Origin: JAMZMI01 sp964353015
GTDB taxonomy: Bacteria > Bacteroidota > Bacteroidia > Cytophagales > Cyclobacteriaceae
Direction of reading: 5' to 3'
Assembly: GCA_964353015.1 (NCBI GenBank)
Contig: CAYGUA010000012.1
Location: 62,001 to 126,000 of the forward strand
Length of the DNA stretch: 64,000 nt
Each line of letters starts with the position of its first letter. Position 1 is the first letter of the stretch. A model generated the notes under the pieces. The model did no database searches and was not told the origin of the DNA. It saw nothing but the letters and a program-made list of their open reading frames with translations. The translations under genes were made by a program, and so were the position numbers. Positions 44,755 to 51,400 of this stretch are shown here, piece after piece.

Positions 44755-46503
44755 ATGAAGCATTTAATACTTTCATCGATACTAATTTTTATTGTAATCC
44801 GAGCCACCGCGGATATACACACTTGGGTAAGCACTACTACCTCGAATTGGAATACTGCTGCGAACTGGTCCCCAGCAGCGGTTCCTGCCATTGGAGATGA
44901 TATTATAATAGACGGAGACAACTCCTCGGTACCACTTATCATCACCACTACTGTTCGAATTGACGATATCACCATAAGGGATGGAGGGGTATTGACGATA
45001 AATACAGGAGGATCACTAACAACTGATGGAGGAGGTGCTGGTGGAAGTAATGGGTTGCTCAATATGTCCAATGGAGGGGTTTTAAATGTGCTTGGTGGGT
45101 TTATTAGGGTAACGGATGATCTTACTGCAAATGGCTCAACAATTAACATTTCAGGTGGTGAATTAGAAACCGACGATATTTTTCAAATGTTGACTGGTTC
45201 AGACTTTATCATGACCGGAGGGACTTTTGACAATAATGCTAATGGTGGTGAATACGTTTATTTCGACAATTCTGATGCTACCATATCAGGGGGAAGCTTT
45301 TCAAGTACAAACGATCTGTATATAGAGAATGGAGCTAACCTCGATATCAGTGGTAGCGCAGATGTAGATGTAGATGATTTAAGAGTTCTTGATAATAGTA
45401 CATTGGATGTTACAGGAGGCACTTTAGATGTGGATAGAATGGAGTTGAGAGACAATTCGGTCTCTAATTTGACAGGTGGTACCATTACTTTGGATGGATG
45501 GTTATGGACCGATGAAAACGCGCAAGTAACCATTGCTACAACATTTACAGGCACCCCAGGTGACAACAATGATGATGATGATTTTTGGATCTGGGGTGCA
45601 AGCTCAGTAATTATTGAAGAAGGTGCCAATATCTCTGGGTGGAGGAACCTGGAATTTGATGACACAACCGGAGATCAAGGTACAGCCTCGTTAACAATAA
45701 ACGGAGGCACATTCGATGTAACTAATGATATCAACGTATCTGCCAACTCTAGTAACAATGATACGATAACAATAAATAATGGAACACTGAGTGCCGGCGG
45801 AGATTTGAACATAGGCAGCTCCGGCTTCACCATCGATTCAAATGGCGGAACAATAACAGTTTTTGACATAGTGGATACTTCCGGTAACGATACCAGCAAT
45901 TTCGCAACTCCTATTGAAGGGAGTGTTATTTCTGGCGGTATTGAGCTACCAATAGAACTCATTAGTTTTGAAGCTAGGTACATTAACAATCAAGTCGAAA
46001 TTTCTTGGGTTACCGGTTCAGAAATAAATAATGATTACATCGAAGTACAAAAGTCTTATGATGGTATTGATTTTCACACCATATCAAGGCATCAGGGATT
46101 CGGTACTACCTCTGACATTCAAAACTACAAATTCACTGACACCAAAGGTCTCAATGTTCCTGTGATCTACTATAGACTACAACAATTTGATTATGACGGT
46201 AAAAGTGAGACTTTTCCTACCAAAGCAGTCCATACTCAATATCATTCCCAGCAAATGCAGGTCAACATTTTTCCAAACCCTGCAGTGAGTCATGTTAAGA
46301 TTAACCTTTCTGGAATGTTAAAAAATGAAATCACTCAAGTATCGATAATCGATATAAATGGTAGAATGTTAAAATCTGAATCATTCAATGCTATAAACCA
46401 TACTTATGAGCTCTCAGGGTTGGATCAATTAAACTCAGGAGTCTATTTTCTTTTTCTGAAGAATGGAGATTTAATGGTTAAGGAAAGGTTAGTAATTAAA
46501 TGA
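44755..46503 (+). CDS. T9SS type A cargo protein with Asp/Gly-rich beta-solenoid
   Basis: A 582-residue secreted protein. A signal peptide (LILSSILIFIVIRATA) is followed by NWNTAANWSPAAVPAIGDD, a common start of G8-like or pectin-lyase-like solenoids, and then about 350 residues of irregular short beta repeats rich in Asp, Gly, Thr and Asn (NGSTINISGGELETDD, NSTLDVTGGTLDVDRM). A linker with an FnIII-like domain (ISWVTGSEINNDYIEVQKS) precedes the T9SS type A sorting domain, FPNPAVSHVKINLSG to GVYFLFLKNGD ending KERLVIK. It is probably displayed or released at the cell surface; the acidic repeats could bind calcium. Confidence 0.88.
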   Translation: MKHLILSSILIFIVIRATADIHTWVSTTTSNWNTAANWSPAAVPAIGDDIIIDGDNSSVPLIITTTVRIDDITIRDGGVLTINTGGSLTTDGGGAGGSNGLLNMSNGGVLNVLGGFIRVTDDLTANGSTINISGGELETDDIFQMLTGSDFIMTGGTFDNNANGGEYVYFDNSDATISGGSFSSTNDLYIENGANLDISGSADVDVDDLRVLDNSTLDVTGGTLDVDRMELRDNSVSNLTGGTITLDGWLWTDENAQVTIATTFTGTPGDNNDDDDFWIWGASSVIIEEGANISGWRNLEFDDTTGDQGTASLTINGGTFDVTNDINVSANSSNNDTITINNGTLSAGGDLNIGSSGFTIDSNGGTITVFDIVDTSGNDTSNFATPIEGSVISGGIELPIELISFEARYINNQVEISWVTGSEINNDYIEVQKSYDGIDFHTISRHQGFGTTSDIQNYKFTDTKGLNVPVIYYRLQQFDYDGKSETFPTKAVHTQYHSQQMQVNIFPNPAVSHVKINLSGMLKNEITQVSIIDINGRMLKSESFNAINHTYELSGLDQLNSGVYFLFLKNGDLMVKERLVIK

Positions 46504-46660
46504 TATAAATCTCGGCCGGAATATCATTTGACTCATTGGCCTTTTTGGTCATTAAGAAATTCAAAAAGCCTGACCTAATTAAAAATTCTTTTTTATACTG
46601 ACATACGATTTTAACATCTCCAGCTTCACTGTAGCTTTCTTTGCTAAATGTTTTCCACAT
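46496..46660 (-). CDS. Candidate small ORF (54 aa), possibly a gene remnant
   Basis: An uninterrupted minus-strand reading of 54 codons from ATG 46660 to TAA 46498-46496. It begins MWKTFSKESYSEAGDVK and continues with a hydrophobic-basic middle (EFLIRSGFLNFLMTKKA). An AGGAAG sequence lies 7 nt before the ATG, and an in-frame TAG just before it. The 3' end overlaps the T9SS gene stop by 8 nt. It fills most of the gap before the DUF3859 gene. It could be a real small protein or the end of a decayed gene; I do not recognise it. Confidence 0.3.
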   Translation of the reverse strand: MWKTFSKESYSEAGDVKIVCQYKKEFLIRSGFLNFLMTKKANESNDIPAEIYII

Positions 46661-46744
46661 TACATCTTCCTATGAAATTGATTTGATGGGTTATCGGTCA
46701 ATTAGAAGCACCTCATGACAAAGCAGAATGAAAGTTGACTTTTG

Positions 46745-46752
46745 TAGGTTTG
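46745..46752 (+). promoter_or_regulatory. -7 box next to the DUF3859 start
   Basis: TAGGTTTG matches TAnnTTTG and ends 6 nt before the ATG at 46759, which predicts a leaderless or nearly leaderless mRNA. No -33 TTG is seen at 20 nt. Confidence 0.45.
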
Positions 46753-46758
46753 CCCTAA

Positions 46759-47163
46759 ATGAAAAAGAAAAACAATAAACCATTAGAAATTGAGATCATC
46801 AGCTATGGGGAATACGCTTCCTGGGTTCGGGATAGTGAGGCTTTACCTAAGTTTAAGGAATGCAAATTGGCGATAGAAGCCAAATTAGGTGTAGAATTTG
46901 GGATGATCGTGGAGATTCGAAAAGCCAAAGGCCGATATCTTGATTTTGAAATAGATCATCCACCTTTTACTGATGGTCAAGGGAATATTGTAGCTCCTTT
47001 TCGTGACACTTTTCGGGTGAAACACAATCCATTTAGGTTTTTTCTTGGCGATACCATCTGGGAGCCGGTTGAAGATAAATTGGGAGATTGGAAACTATCA
47101 ATTCTTCTTGATGAAAAGGTGCTAATCACCAAAACCATTCGGCTGGTTCAGGATTTAGCATAA
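46759..47163 (+). CDS. DUF3859-like protein
   Basis: A 134-residue cytoplasmic protein. The sequence GVEFGMIVEIRKAKGRY, then FEIDHPPFTDGQGN and the closing LGDWKLSILLDEKVLITKTI resembles the DUF3859 beta-sandwich domain; the assignment rests on motif order, not on a search. There is no signal peptide. It stands alone, convergent with the TMEM220-like gene 13 nt away. The function is unknown. Confidence 0.65.
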   Translation: MKKKNNKPLEIEIISYGEYASWVRDSEALPKFKECKLAIEAKLGVEFGMIVEIRKAKGRYLDFEIDHPPFTDGQGNIVAPFRDTFRVKHNPFRFFLGDTIWEPVEDKLGDWKLSILLDEKVLITKTIRLVQDLA

Positions 47164-47176
47164 CTCTGGTTTCGAA

Positions 47177-47542
47177 TTACTTAGACTTTTTGCGCATATA
47201 GAATAATGCACCAATGGCTATCAGAAGACCTAAAAACTCCCTTGTACCTTCAATCCATGGCTTATTTACTTTCATTTTACCTATCAGATCAGCTTTGTCA
47301 GGATTGCCAATGAAGTCGATAAACGTCGGCACATAGAAAAGGGAATAAAGCGACAAGATGACAATCAACGTGAGGATCAAAGGATTGTAATTGATCTGTT
47401 TTAGATAAGCCCTTAGCAAAGCAATTAAACCTACTGAACCATAAATTAACATCCACAACAAGGGGTCCGGATCATTGTATTGCACTGCTGCAAAAAGAAA
47501 AAATAGAAGAGCTAGGATGATATGTATGGTTCGGGATGTCAT
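47177..47542 (-). CDS. TMEM220-family membrane protein
   Basis: About 121 residues from ATG 47542; the TTG at 47548 would fall inside the -7 box. Four membrane segments are visible. The hallmark of the family is FFLFAAVQYNDPDPLLWMLI at residues 14-33. The C-terminal helix (EFLGLLIAIGALFYM) is followed by a basic tail. The family is shared between bacteria and animals, and its function is unknown. Confidence 0.83.
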   Translation of the reverse strand: MTSRTIHIILALLFFLFAAVQYNDPDPLLWMLIYGSVGLIALLRAYLKQINYNPLILTLIVILSLYSLFYVPTFIDFIGNPDKADLIGKMKVNKPWIEGTREFLGLLIAIGALFYMRKKSK

Positions 47543-47545
47543 ATT

Positions 47546-47553
47546 CAAATGTA
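47546..47553 (-). promoter_or_regulatory. -7 box next to the TMEM220-like start
   Basis: TACATTTG on the minus strand matches TAnnTTTG and ends 3 nt before the ATG at 47542, again predicting a leaderless mRNA and deciding the start against TTG 47548. Confidence 0.45.
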
Positions 47554-47679
47554 ATCAACTGATTTAGAATTTAATTTTCAAAAAAATCCTATTTCTTTGA
47601 AACATATATATGTATATACAGTTAATGTATAAACATTGATAAATTTTAAAACTAAAATTTTATAAAACAGAATAAAAAT

Positions 47680-48216
47680 ATGGAAACACTTACAGCAACC
47701 AAATGGGCGATAGACCCAACACACAGCGAAGTACAGTTTAAGGTAAAACATCTTGTCATCTCAACGGTGACAGGAACTTTCAAAAGCTTTGAGGGTTCGG
47801 TAGAGACAGAATCAGATGATTTTGATGGTGCTACTGCATCCTTTAGTTTGGATGCCAGCAGCATTGATACCAATGTAGCTGACAGAGATGCACATTTGAA
47901 AAGCGAAGATTTCTTTTCAGCTGCAAATTATCCAAAGATCACTTTCCAGGGTGTATTGAACAAAGTAGCAGGAAATAACTACAAACTGGTTGGTCCTTTG
48001 ACTATCAAGGAAACAACAAAAGAAATTGAGTTGAATGTGGAGCTTGGTGGAACGATGGTAGATGGTTATGGTCAGACAAAAGCTGGATTTGAAATTAATG
48101 GAGTGATCAACAGAAAAGAATTTGGTTTGACATGGAGCATGGTCACAGAAGCTGGTGGAATCGTGGTTGGCGATGATGTGAAGCTGCACTTGAACATCCA
48201 GGTGATCAGGTCGTAA
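47680..48216 (+). CDS. YceI-family lipocalin-like protein
   Basis: A 178-residue YceI protein, a lipocalin-like barrel binding isoprenoid or other long-chain lipids. The family start WAIDPTHSEVQFKVKHL and the central SLDASSIDTNVADRDAHLKSEDFF and YPKITFQG motifs are present, as is the C-terminal GEEVKLHLNIQV-like strand (GDDVKLHLNIQV). There is no signal peptide here, unlike E. coli YceI, so this member is cytoplasmic. Its transcript ends at a strong terminator, separate from the next gene. Confidence 0.92.
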   Translation: METLTATKWAIDPTHSEVQFKVKHLVISTVTGTFKSFEGSVETESDDFDGATASFSLDASSIDTNVADRDAHLKSEDFFSAANYPKITFQGVLNKVAGNNYKLVGPLTIKETTKEIELNVELGGTMVDGYGQTKAGFEINGVINRKEFGLTWSMVTEAGGIVVGDDVKLHLNIQVIRS

Positions 48217-48243
48217 GTATCCTATTTGATAGGTTAGTTAGGA

Positions 48244-48274
48244 GCATCTGCAAATTATTGCAGGTGCTTTTTTT
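48244..48274 (+). terminator. Rho-independent terminator after the YceI gene
   Basis: GCATCTGCAA (48244-48253) pairs with TTGCAGGTGC (48258-48267), a 10-bp stem with one G-T wobble and an ATTA loop, followed by seven T. This is the strongest terminator in the window. Confidence 0.92.
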
Positions 48275-48304
48275 ATGAATTTTCCGCAACAGCAATTTTC
48301 CAGT

Positions 48305-48318
48305 GTAACAATTGTTAC
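48305..48318. promoter_or_regulatory. Perfect palindromic operator upstream of the sqr-like gene
   Basis: GTAACAATTGTTAC is a perfect 14-bp palindrome (GTAAC-N4-GTTAC), the form of a CRP/FNR-family half-site pair. Its centre at 48311.5 is about 42 nt upstream of the start predicted from the -7 box at 48341-48348, the position of class II activators. Confidence 0.5.
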
Positions 48319-48340
48319 GGTATGTCATAGGTGGTATGGA

Positions 48341-48348
48341 TAGATTTA
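48341..48348 (+). promoter_or_regulatory. Near-consensus -7 box of the sqr-like gene
   Basis: TAGATTTA differs from TAnnTTTG in the last base. No TTG exists at 20 nt upstream, which is consistent with an activator-dependent promoter. The ATG lies 18 nt after the box. Confidence 0.4.
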
Positions 48349-48366
48349 CTGAAAAACCCTTCGAAA

Positions 48367-49827
48367 ATGGCTAAAGTATTAGTGCTAGGTGCCGGGATCT
48401 CCGGTCATTCTGCTGCCTCTCATCTGAGAAGAAAATTGTCCAAAGAACATGAAGTTTTGGTAGTCTCCCCAAATCACAACTACCAGTGGATTCCGTCCAA
48501 TATTTGGGTGGGTATCGGTCAGATGACGCGCAAAGACACCACGTTTCCTCTAGAGCCTTTATATAGAAAAAAAGGGATTGGTTATAAGCAGGCAAAAGCA
48601 GTTTCATTTCATCCGGAAGGTGACGCTGAAGTACAAAAACCGTATGTGATGGTGGAATATGTGTATGGCGAAAGACAGGGGGAAAAGGAAAAAGTGACAT
48701 ATGATTACCTGATCAACGCAACTGGTCCCAAACTCGCCTTTGATATGACGGCAGGGATGGTTCCGGGTACAAATAAGGTTTATTCAGTATGCACCTATGA
48801 TCATGCTGAGCACGCATGGGATGGACTTGAAAAACTCATCAATCACCTGAAAACCTCAGACAAACGAGCTAAAATATTGATTGGTACAGGCCACCCAAAA
48901 GCCACCTGTCAAGGTGCCGCCTTCGAATACATTCTCAATGTAGAAATGGAATTGCGCCAATTTGGAGTGAGGGACCAAGTTGACATTACCTGGATTAGCA
49001 ATGAATATCAATTGGGCGATTTTGGTATCGATGGCATGCTTATGTCGTATGGAGGCAATCAACTTCCTTCGAATGAGATGATGGAAATGATTTTTGAAGA
49101 CAGAGGAATTCATTCGATATTGGGAGCGGGAGTTTCCAAGATAGAAGATGGTTTGGTTCATTATGAAAATCTGGGAGGCGAATACAAAACTGAATCTTTT
49201 GATTTCGCTATGTTAATTCCTGCTTTTTCCGGACACGGTTTTAAAGCATTTGATAAGGAAGATAAGGACATCACAGAAAAACTATTCAGAGGCTTCATGG
49301 TAGTAGATGCAGATTATACACCTAAGCCATATGAAGAATGGACAGTGCAAGACTGGCCGGAAACCTATCAGAATCCTAGCTATGCCAATATTTTCGCACC
49401 GGGGATTGCATTTGCTCCACCACACACCATTTCAAAGCCTAGAAAGAGTAAAAATGGAACGGAAATATTCCCCTCACCACCACGTACAGGAATGCCTTCT
49501 GGTATCACCGCCGTTTTGGTTGCGGATAATATCATCGAATCGATTAAAAACGGCAAGATCACGTTGAAGCACAAAGGCTCCATGGGAAATATGGGAGCAG
49601 CGTGTATTGCCTCAGCCGGATATGGGCTGATGAAAGGTAGTGGTGTGAGTATCACCACCTATCCTATTGTACCTGATTATGTAAAGTACAAAGACACAGG
49701 CGGACGAGATATTAAAAAGACATTTGGAGATGTCGGATTGGCCGGACATTGGGTGAAACTCGCCCTGCACTACGCATTTATATACAAAGCTAAAATGAAA
49801 CCTTTTTGGTGGATGATCCCCGAATAA
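48367..49827 (+). CDS. Sulfide:quinone oxidoreductase-like flavoprotein
   Basis: About 486 residues from ATG 48367 (MAKVLVLGAGISGHSAASHL is the FAD-binding Rossmann motif). The following YQWIPSNIWVGIGQM segment and the FPLEPLYRKKGI region match SQR-type enzymes, which oxidise sulfide to polysulfide and reduce membrane quinone. Cysteines in YSVCTYDHAEH and KATCQGAAFEY are candidates for the redox pair; a third is in GAACIASAGYG. The C-terminus (HWVKLALHYAFIYKAKMKPF) is amphipathic and could bind the membrane. The family assignment is good, the exact type is not. The reading from 48331 starts before the likely promoter-proximal ATG. Confidence 0.8.
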   Translation: MAKVLVLGAGISGHSAASHLRRKLSKEHEVLVVSPNHNYQWIPSNIWVGIGQMTRKDTTFPLEPLYRKKGIGYKQAKAVSFHPEGDAEVQKPYVMVEYVYGERQGEKEKVTYDYLINATGPKLAFDMTAGMVPGTNKVYSVCTYDHAEHAWDGLEKLINHLKTSDKRAKILIGTGHPKATCQGAAFEYILNVEMELRQFGVRDQVDITWISNEYQLGDFGIDGMLMSYGGNQLPSNEMMEMIFEDRGIHSILGAGVSKIEDGLVHYENLGGEYKTESFDFAMLIPAFSGHGFKAFDKEDKDITEKLFRGFMVVDADYTPKPYEEWTVQDWPETYQNPSYANIFAPGIAFAPPHTISKPRKSKNGTEIFPSPPRTGMPSGITAVLVADNIIESIKNGKITLKHKGSMGNMGAACIASAGYGLMKGSGVSITTYPIVPDYVKYKDTGGRDIKKTFGDVGLAGHWVKLALHYAFIYKAKMKPFWWMIPE

Positions 49828-49837
49828 CAACAGACAA

Positions 49838-49969
49838 ATGGCACAAAAAATAACGAACTCGCAGCGCTGGAAAATGGGCAACCCCATCATCCAATTTTTT
49901 AAGTTTATTTATCTCAACATCAAGATCCTTCGCATCGTGGCGGGTGGCCATGGTGGCACCCGGAAATGA
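49838..49969 (+). CDS. Small basic protein (43 aa) downstream of sqr
   Basis: An ORF of 43 residues from ATG 49838 to TGA 49969, starting 10 nt after the sqr-like stop and so probably cotranscribed. It begins MAQKITNSQRWKMGNP, then has a hydrophobic or amphipathic helix (IIQFFKFIYLNIKILRIVAGG) of which at most 20 residues are membrane-compatible, and ends GGHGGTRK. The helix followed by a Gly-His-rich basic tail suggests a membrane-associated accessory peptide. No homolog is known to me. Confidence 0.5.
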   Translation: MAQKITNSQRWKMGNPIIQFFKFIYLNIKILRIVAGGHGGTRK

Positions 49970-50018
49970 TGGTATTCTGTTTTAACATCTAATTGGAATA
50001 TCCTTTTAGTAAAAATCT

Positions 50019-50070
50019 ATGTTGCATTCGCTACATAAATAATTAATCCTTTATGTAGCGAATGCAACAT
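50019..50070 (-). repeat. Perfect 21-bp inverted repeat (hairpin, possible terminator)
   Basis: Arms at 50019-50039 and 50050-50070 are exact reverse complements with a 10-nt loop; the first arm starts ATGTTGCATTCG. Read on the minus strand the hairpin is followed by AGATTTTTAC, so it could terminate minus-strand transcripts such as that of the Gfo/Idh/MocA gene. The right arm also encodes the last residues of the gene remnant (CCIRYIK). Confidence 0.85.
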
Positions 50071-50258
50071 CCATATCCGTGATAATAATTCACTATCAAG
50101 TTATCGTCATTGTAGAAAATCATAGTGCGGGTGTAACCTCCATCAAGAGTAGTAGACCAATATGATTGAAGTTGATCCAACTATTACGTTCTTGATTCCA
50201 TTCAACCCTTGCCATAAATTATTGTTTTGAGGACTTATCCTACTAATGAAATCATCTA
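50043..50258 (-). pseudogene. Fibrobacter succinogenes major-paralog domain remnant
   Basis: Two pieces of this domain can be read on the minus strand in different frames. The first, near 50258-50190, gives DDFISRISPQNNNLWQGLNG, matching the usual RSPQNDNLWQGVNG region. The second, near 50170-50043, gives YWSTTLDGGYTRTMIFYNDD then NLIVNYYHGYGCCIRYIKD and stop, matching the C-terminal WSST...RCIKD end. The intervening 60-80 residues are missing and the frame changes, so the gene is dead. Intact versions are secreted or surface proteins common in Bacteroidota. Confidence 0.7.
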
Positions 50259-50282
50259 TTTAAAAACCTGATATAGGAGGTT

Positions 50283-51329
50283 CTATAAAATATTAACACG
50301 CACACCTTTTGTAGCACTCTCGAAAGCTGCATCGATCACTTTCATGGTATTCACTCCATCCTGAGCGGTCACAGGTTCTTCCTGGTCATTGGCGATAGAC
50401 TGATACACACCTTCGTAATAAGCCATGAAATCTCCCTTGTGCGTTTTGATTTTCTTTTTGATCAATTGGCCATCGATGGATGTATGCATCAAGCCTTCTT
50501 CGGTTTCAGGTTCTATGCCATAGGTCTTGTCATTCGGTTTGATGCCAGCTTTCAGCTGATCTTCCTGCACATCACCACGAGTTTTCAGGAAAGATCCTGC
50601 TGTGCCATGCACAACGTATGATGGGCCTGGCTCGCGGAAAAAATAGCCACCTTTTACATGTACCCTCATTTTTTCATAAATCAGCAGAATATCGAAATAA
50701 TCCTCCACCTGAGAATGTTCTCGCGTTATTGCAAGGTCAGCAAATACCTGCCCGGGCAAGCCAAACAAATCCAACGCCTGATCGATAACATGTGCGCCCA
50801 AATCTTTCACGATTCCCGCACCACCACTTGGCGTCTCTTTATGCATTTTTGGACTTAAGGTTGGCGTGTATCTGGCAAATGCAAATGTGGCTTCAACTAC
50901 TTCACCAATCATTCCTTTGGTTACTACTTCTTTCACTGTCTGATAATCACTGTCCCATCTTCTGTTTTGGAAAACAGCAAGCTTGAGATTTTTGGCTTTC
51001 GCCAGATCCCGAAGTTCTATCGCTTCTGCAGCAGTTGCAGTAAATGCTTTTTCTACCACCACATGTTTGCCAGCTTCCAGTGCTTTTTTAGCATATTCGA
51101 AATGTGTGAAAGTAGGTGTATTGACGATCACCAAATCCACTTCGTCATCACTAAGCACAGCTTCCATGCTGTCGTAACTTTTCACTGAAGGATAATCATT
51201 TTGAATCAGTTTTTTGGAACGCTCCCAAGAGCCGAGCAACTTAAAACCCGGATGCAGATCGATGAATGGAGCATGAAATACCTGACCGGACATGCCGTAA
51301 GAAAGTAAAGCCGTTTGGATGATTTTCAT
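50283..51329 (-). CDS. Gfo/Idh/MocA family oxidoreductase
   Basis: A 348-residue NAD(P)-dependent oxidoreductase. The N-terminal Rossmann domain has TALLSYGMSGQVFHAPFI in place of the usual GxGxxG, then VNTPTFTHFEYAKKALEAG and the catalytic HVVVEKAFTATAAEA, with the EK lysine. The C-terminal domain starts with FARYTPTLSPKMH and has DLGAHVIDQALDLFG, where the active-site His/Asp lie. It resembles E. coli YdgJ/YhhX-like enzymes acting on sugars or cyclitols. It stands alone, with the hairpin at its 3' side. Confidence 0.92.
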   Translation of the reverse strand: MKIIQTALLSYGMSGQVFHAPFIDLHPGFKLLGSWERSKKLIQNDYPSVKSYDSMEAVLSDDEVDLVIVNTPTFTHFEYAKKALEAGKHVVVEKAFTATAAEAIELRDLAKAKNLKLAVFQNRRWDSDYQTVKEVVTKGMIGEVVEATFAFARYTPTLSPKMHKETPSGGAGIVKDLGAHVIDQALDLFGLPGQVFADLAITREHSQVEDYFDILLIYEKMRVHVKGGYFFREPGPSYVVHGTAGSFLKTRGDVQEDQLKAGIKPNDKTYGIEPETEEGLMHTSIDGQLIKKKIKTHKGDFMAYYEGVYQSIANDQEEPVTAQDGVNTMKVIDAAFESATKGVRVNIL

Positions 51330-51400
51330 TGGAATGATTTACTGTGATGAGAATAATGCAACAATTATCTTATCTGAAATATAGTCACAATTTGCCTGTT

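Larger units (their letters stand above)
49970..50282. other. Non-coding gap with hairpin and gene remnant
   Basis: This 313-bp stretch between the 43-residue ORF and the Gfo/Idh/MocA gene holds the 21-bp inverted repeat at 50019-50070 and a decayed Fibrobacter-paralog domain at 50043-50258, both listed separately. The rest shows nothing recognisable. Confidence 0.7.

Noticed and set aside
45258..45665. Antisense 135-residue ORF in the T9SS gene
   Set aside because: Its Ser/Leu/Pro composition mirrors the Asp/Gly repeats on the other strand, as expected of a shadow.
47585..47625. Palindromic CATATATATG / TGTATATACA upstream of the YceI gene
   Set aside because: These are simple AT-alternating runs that form palindromes by composition; no clear -33/-7 pair accompanies them.
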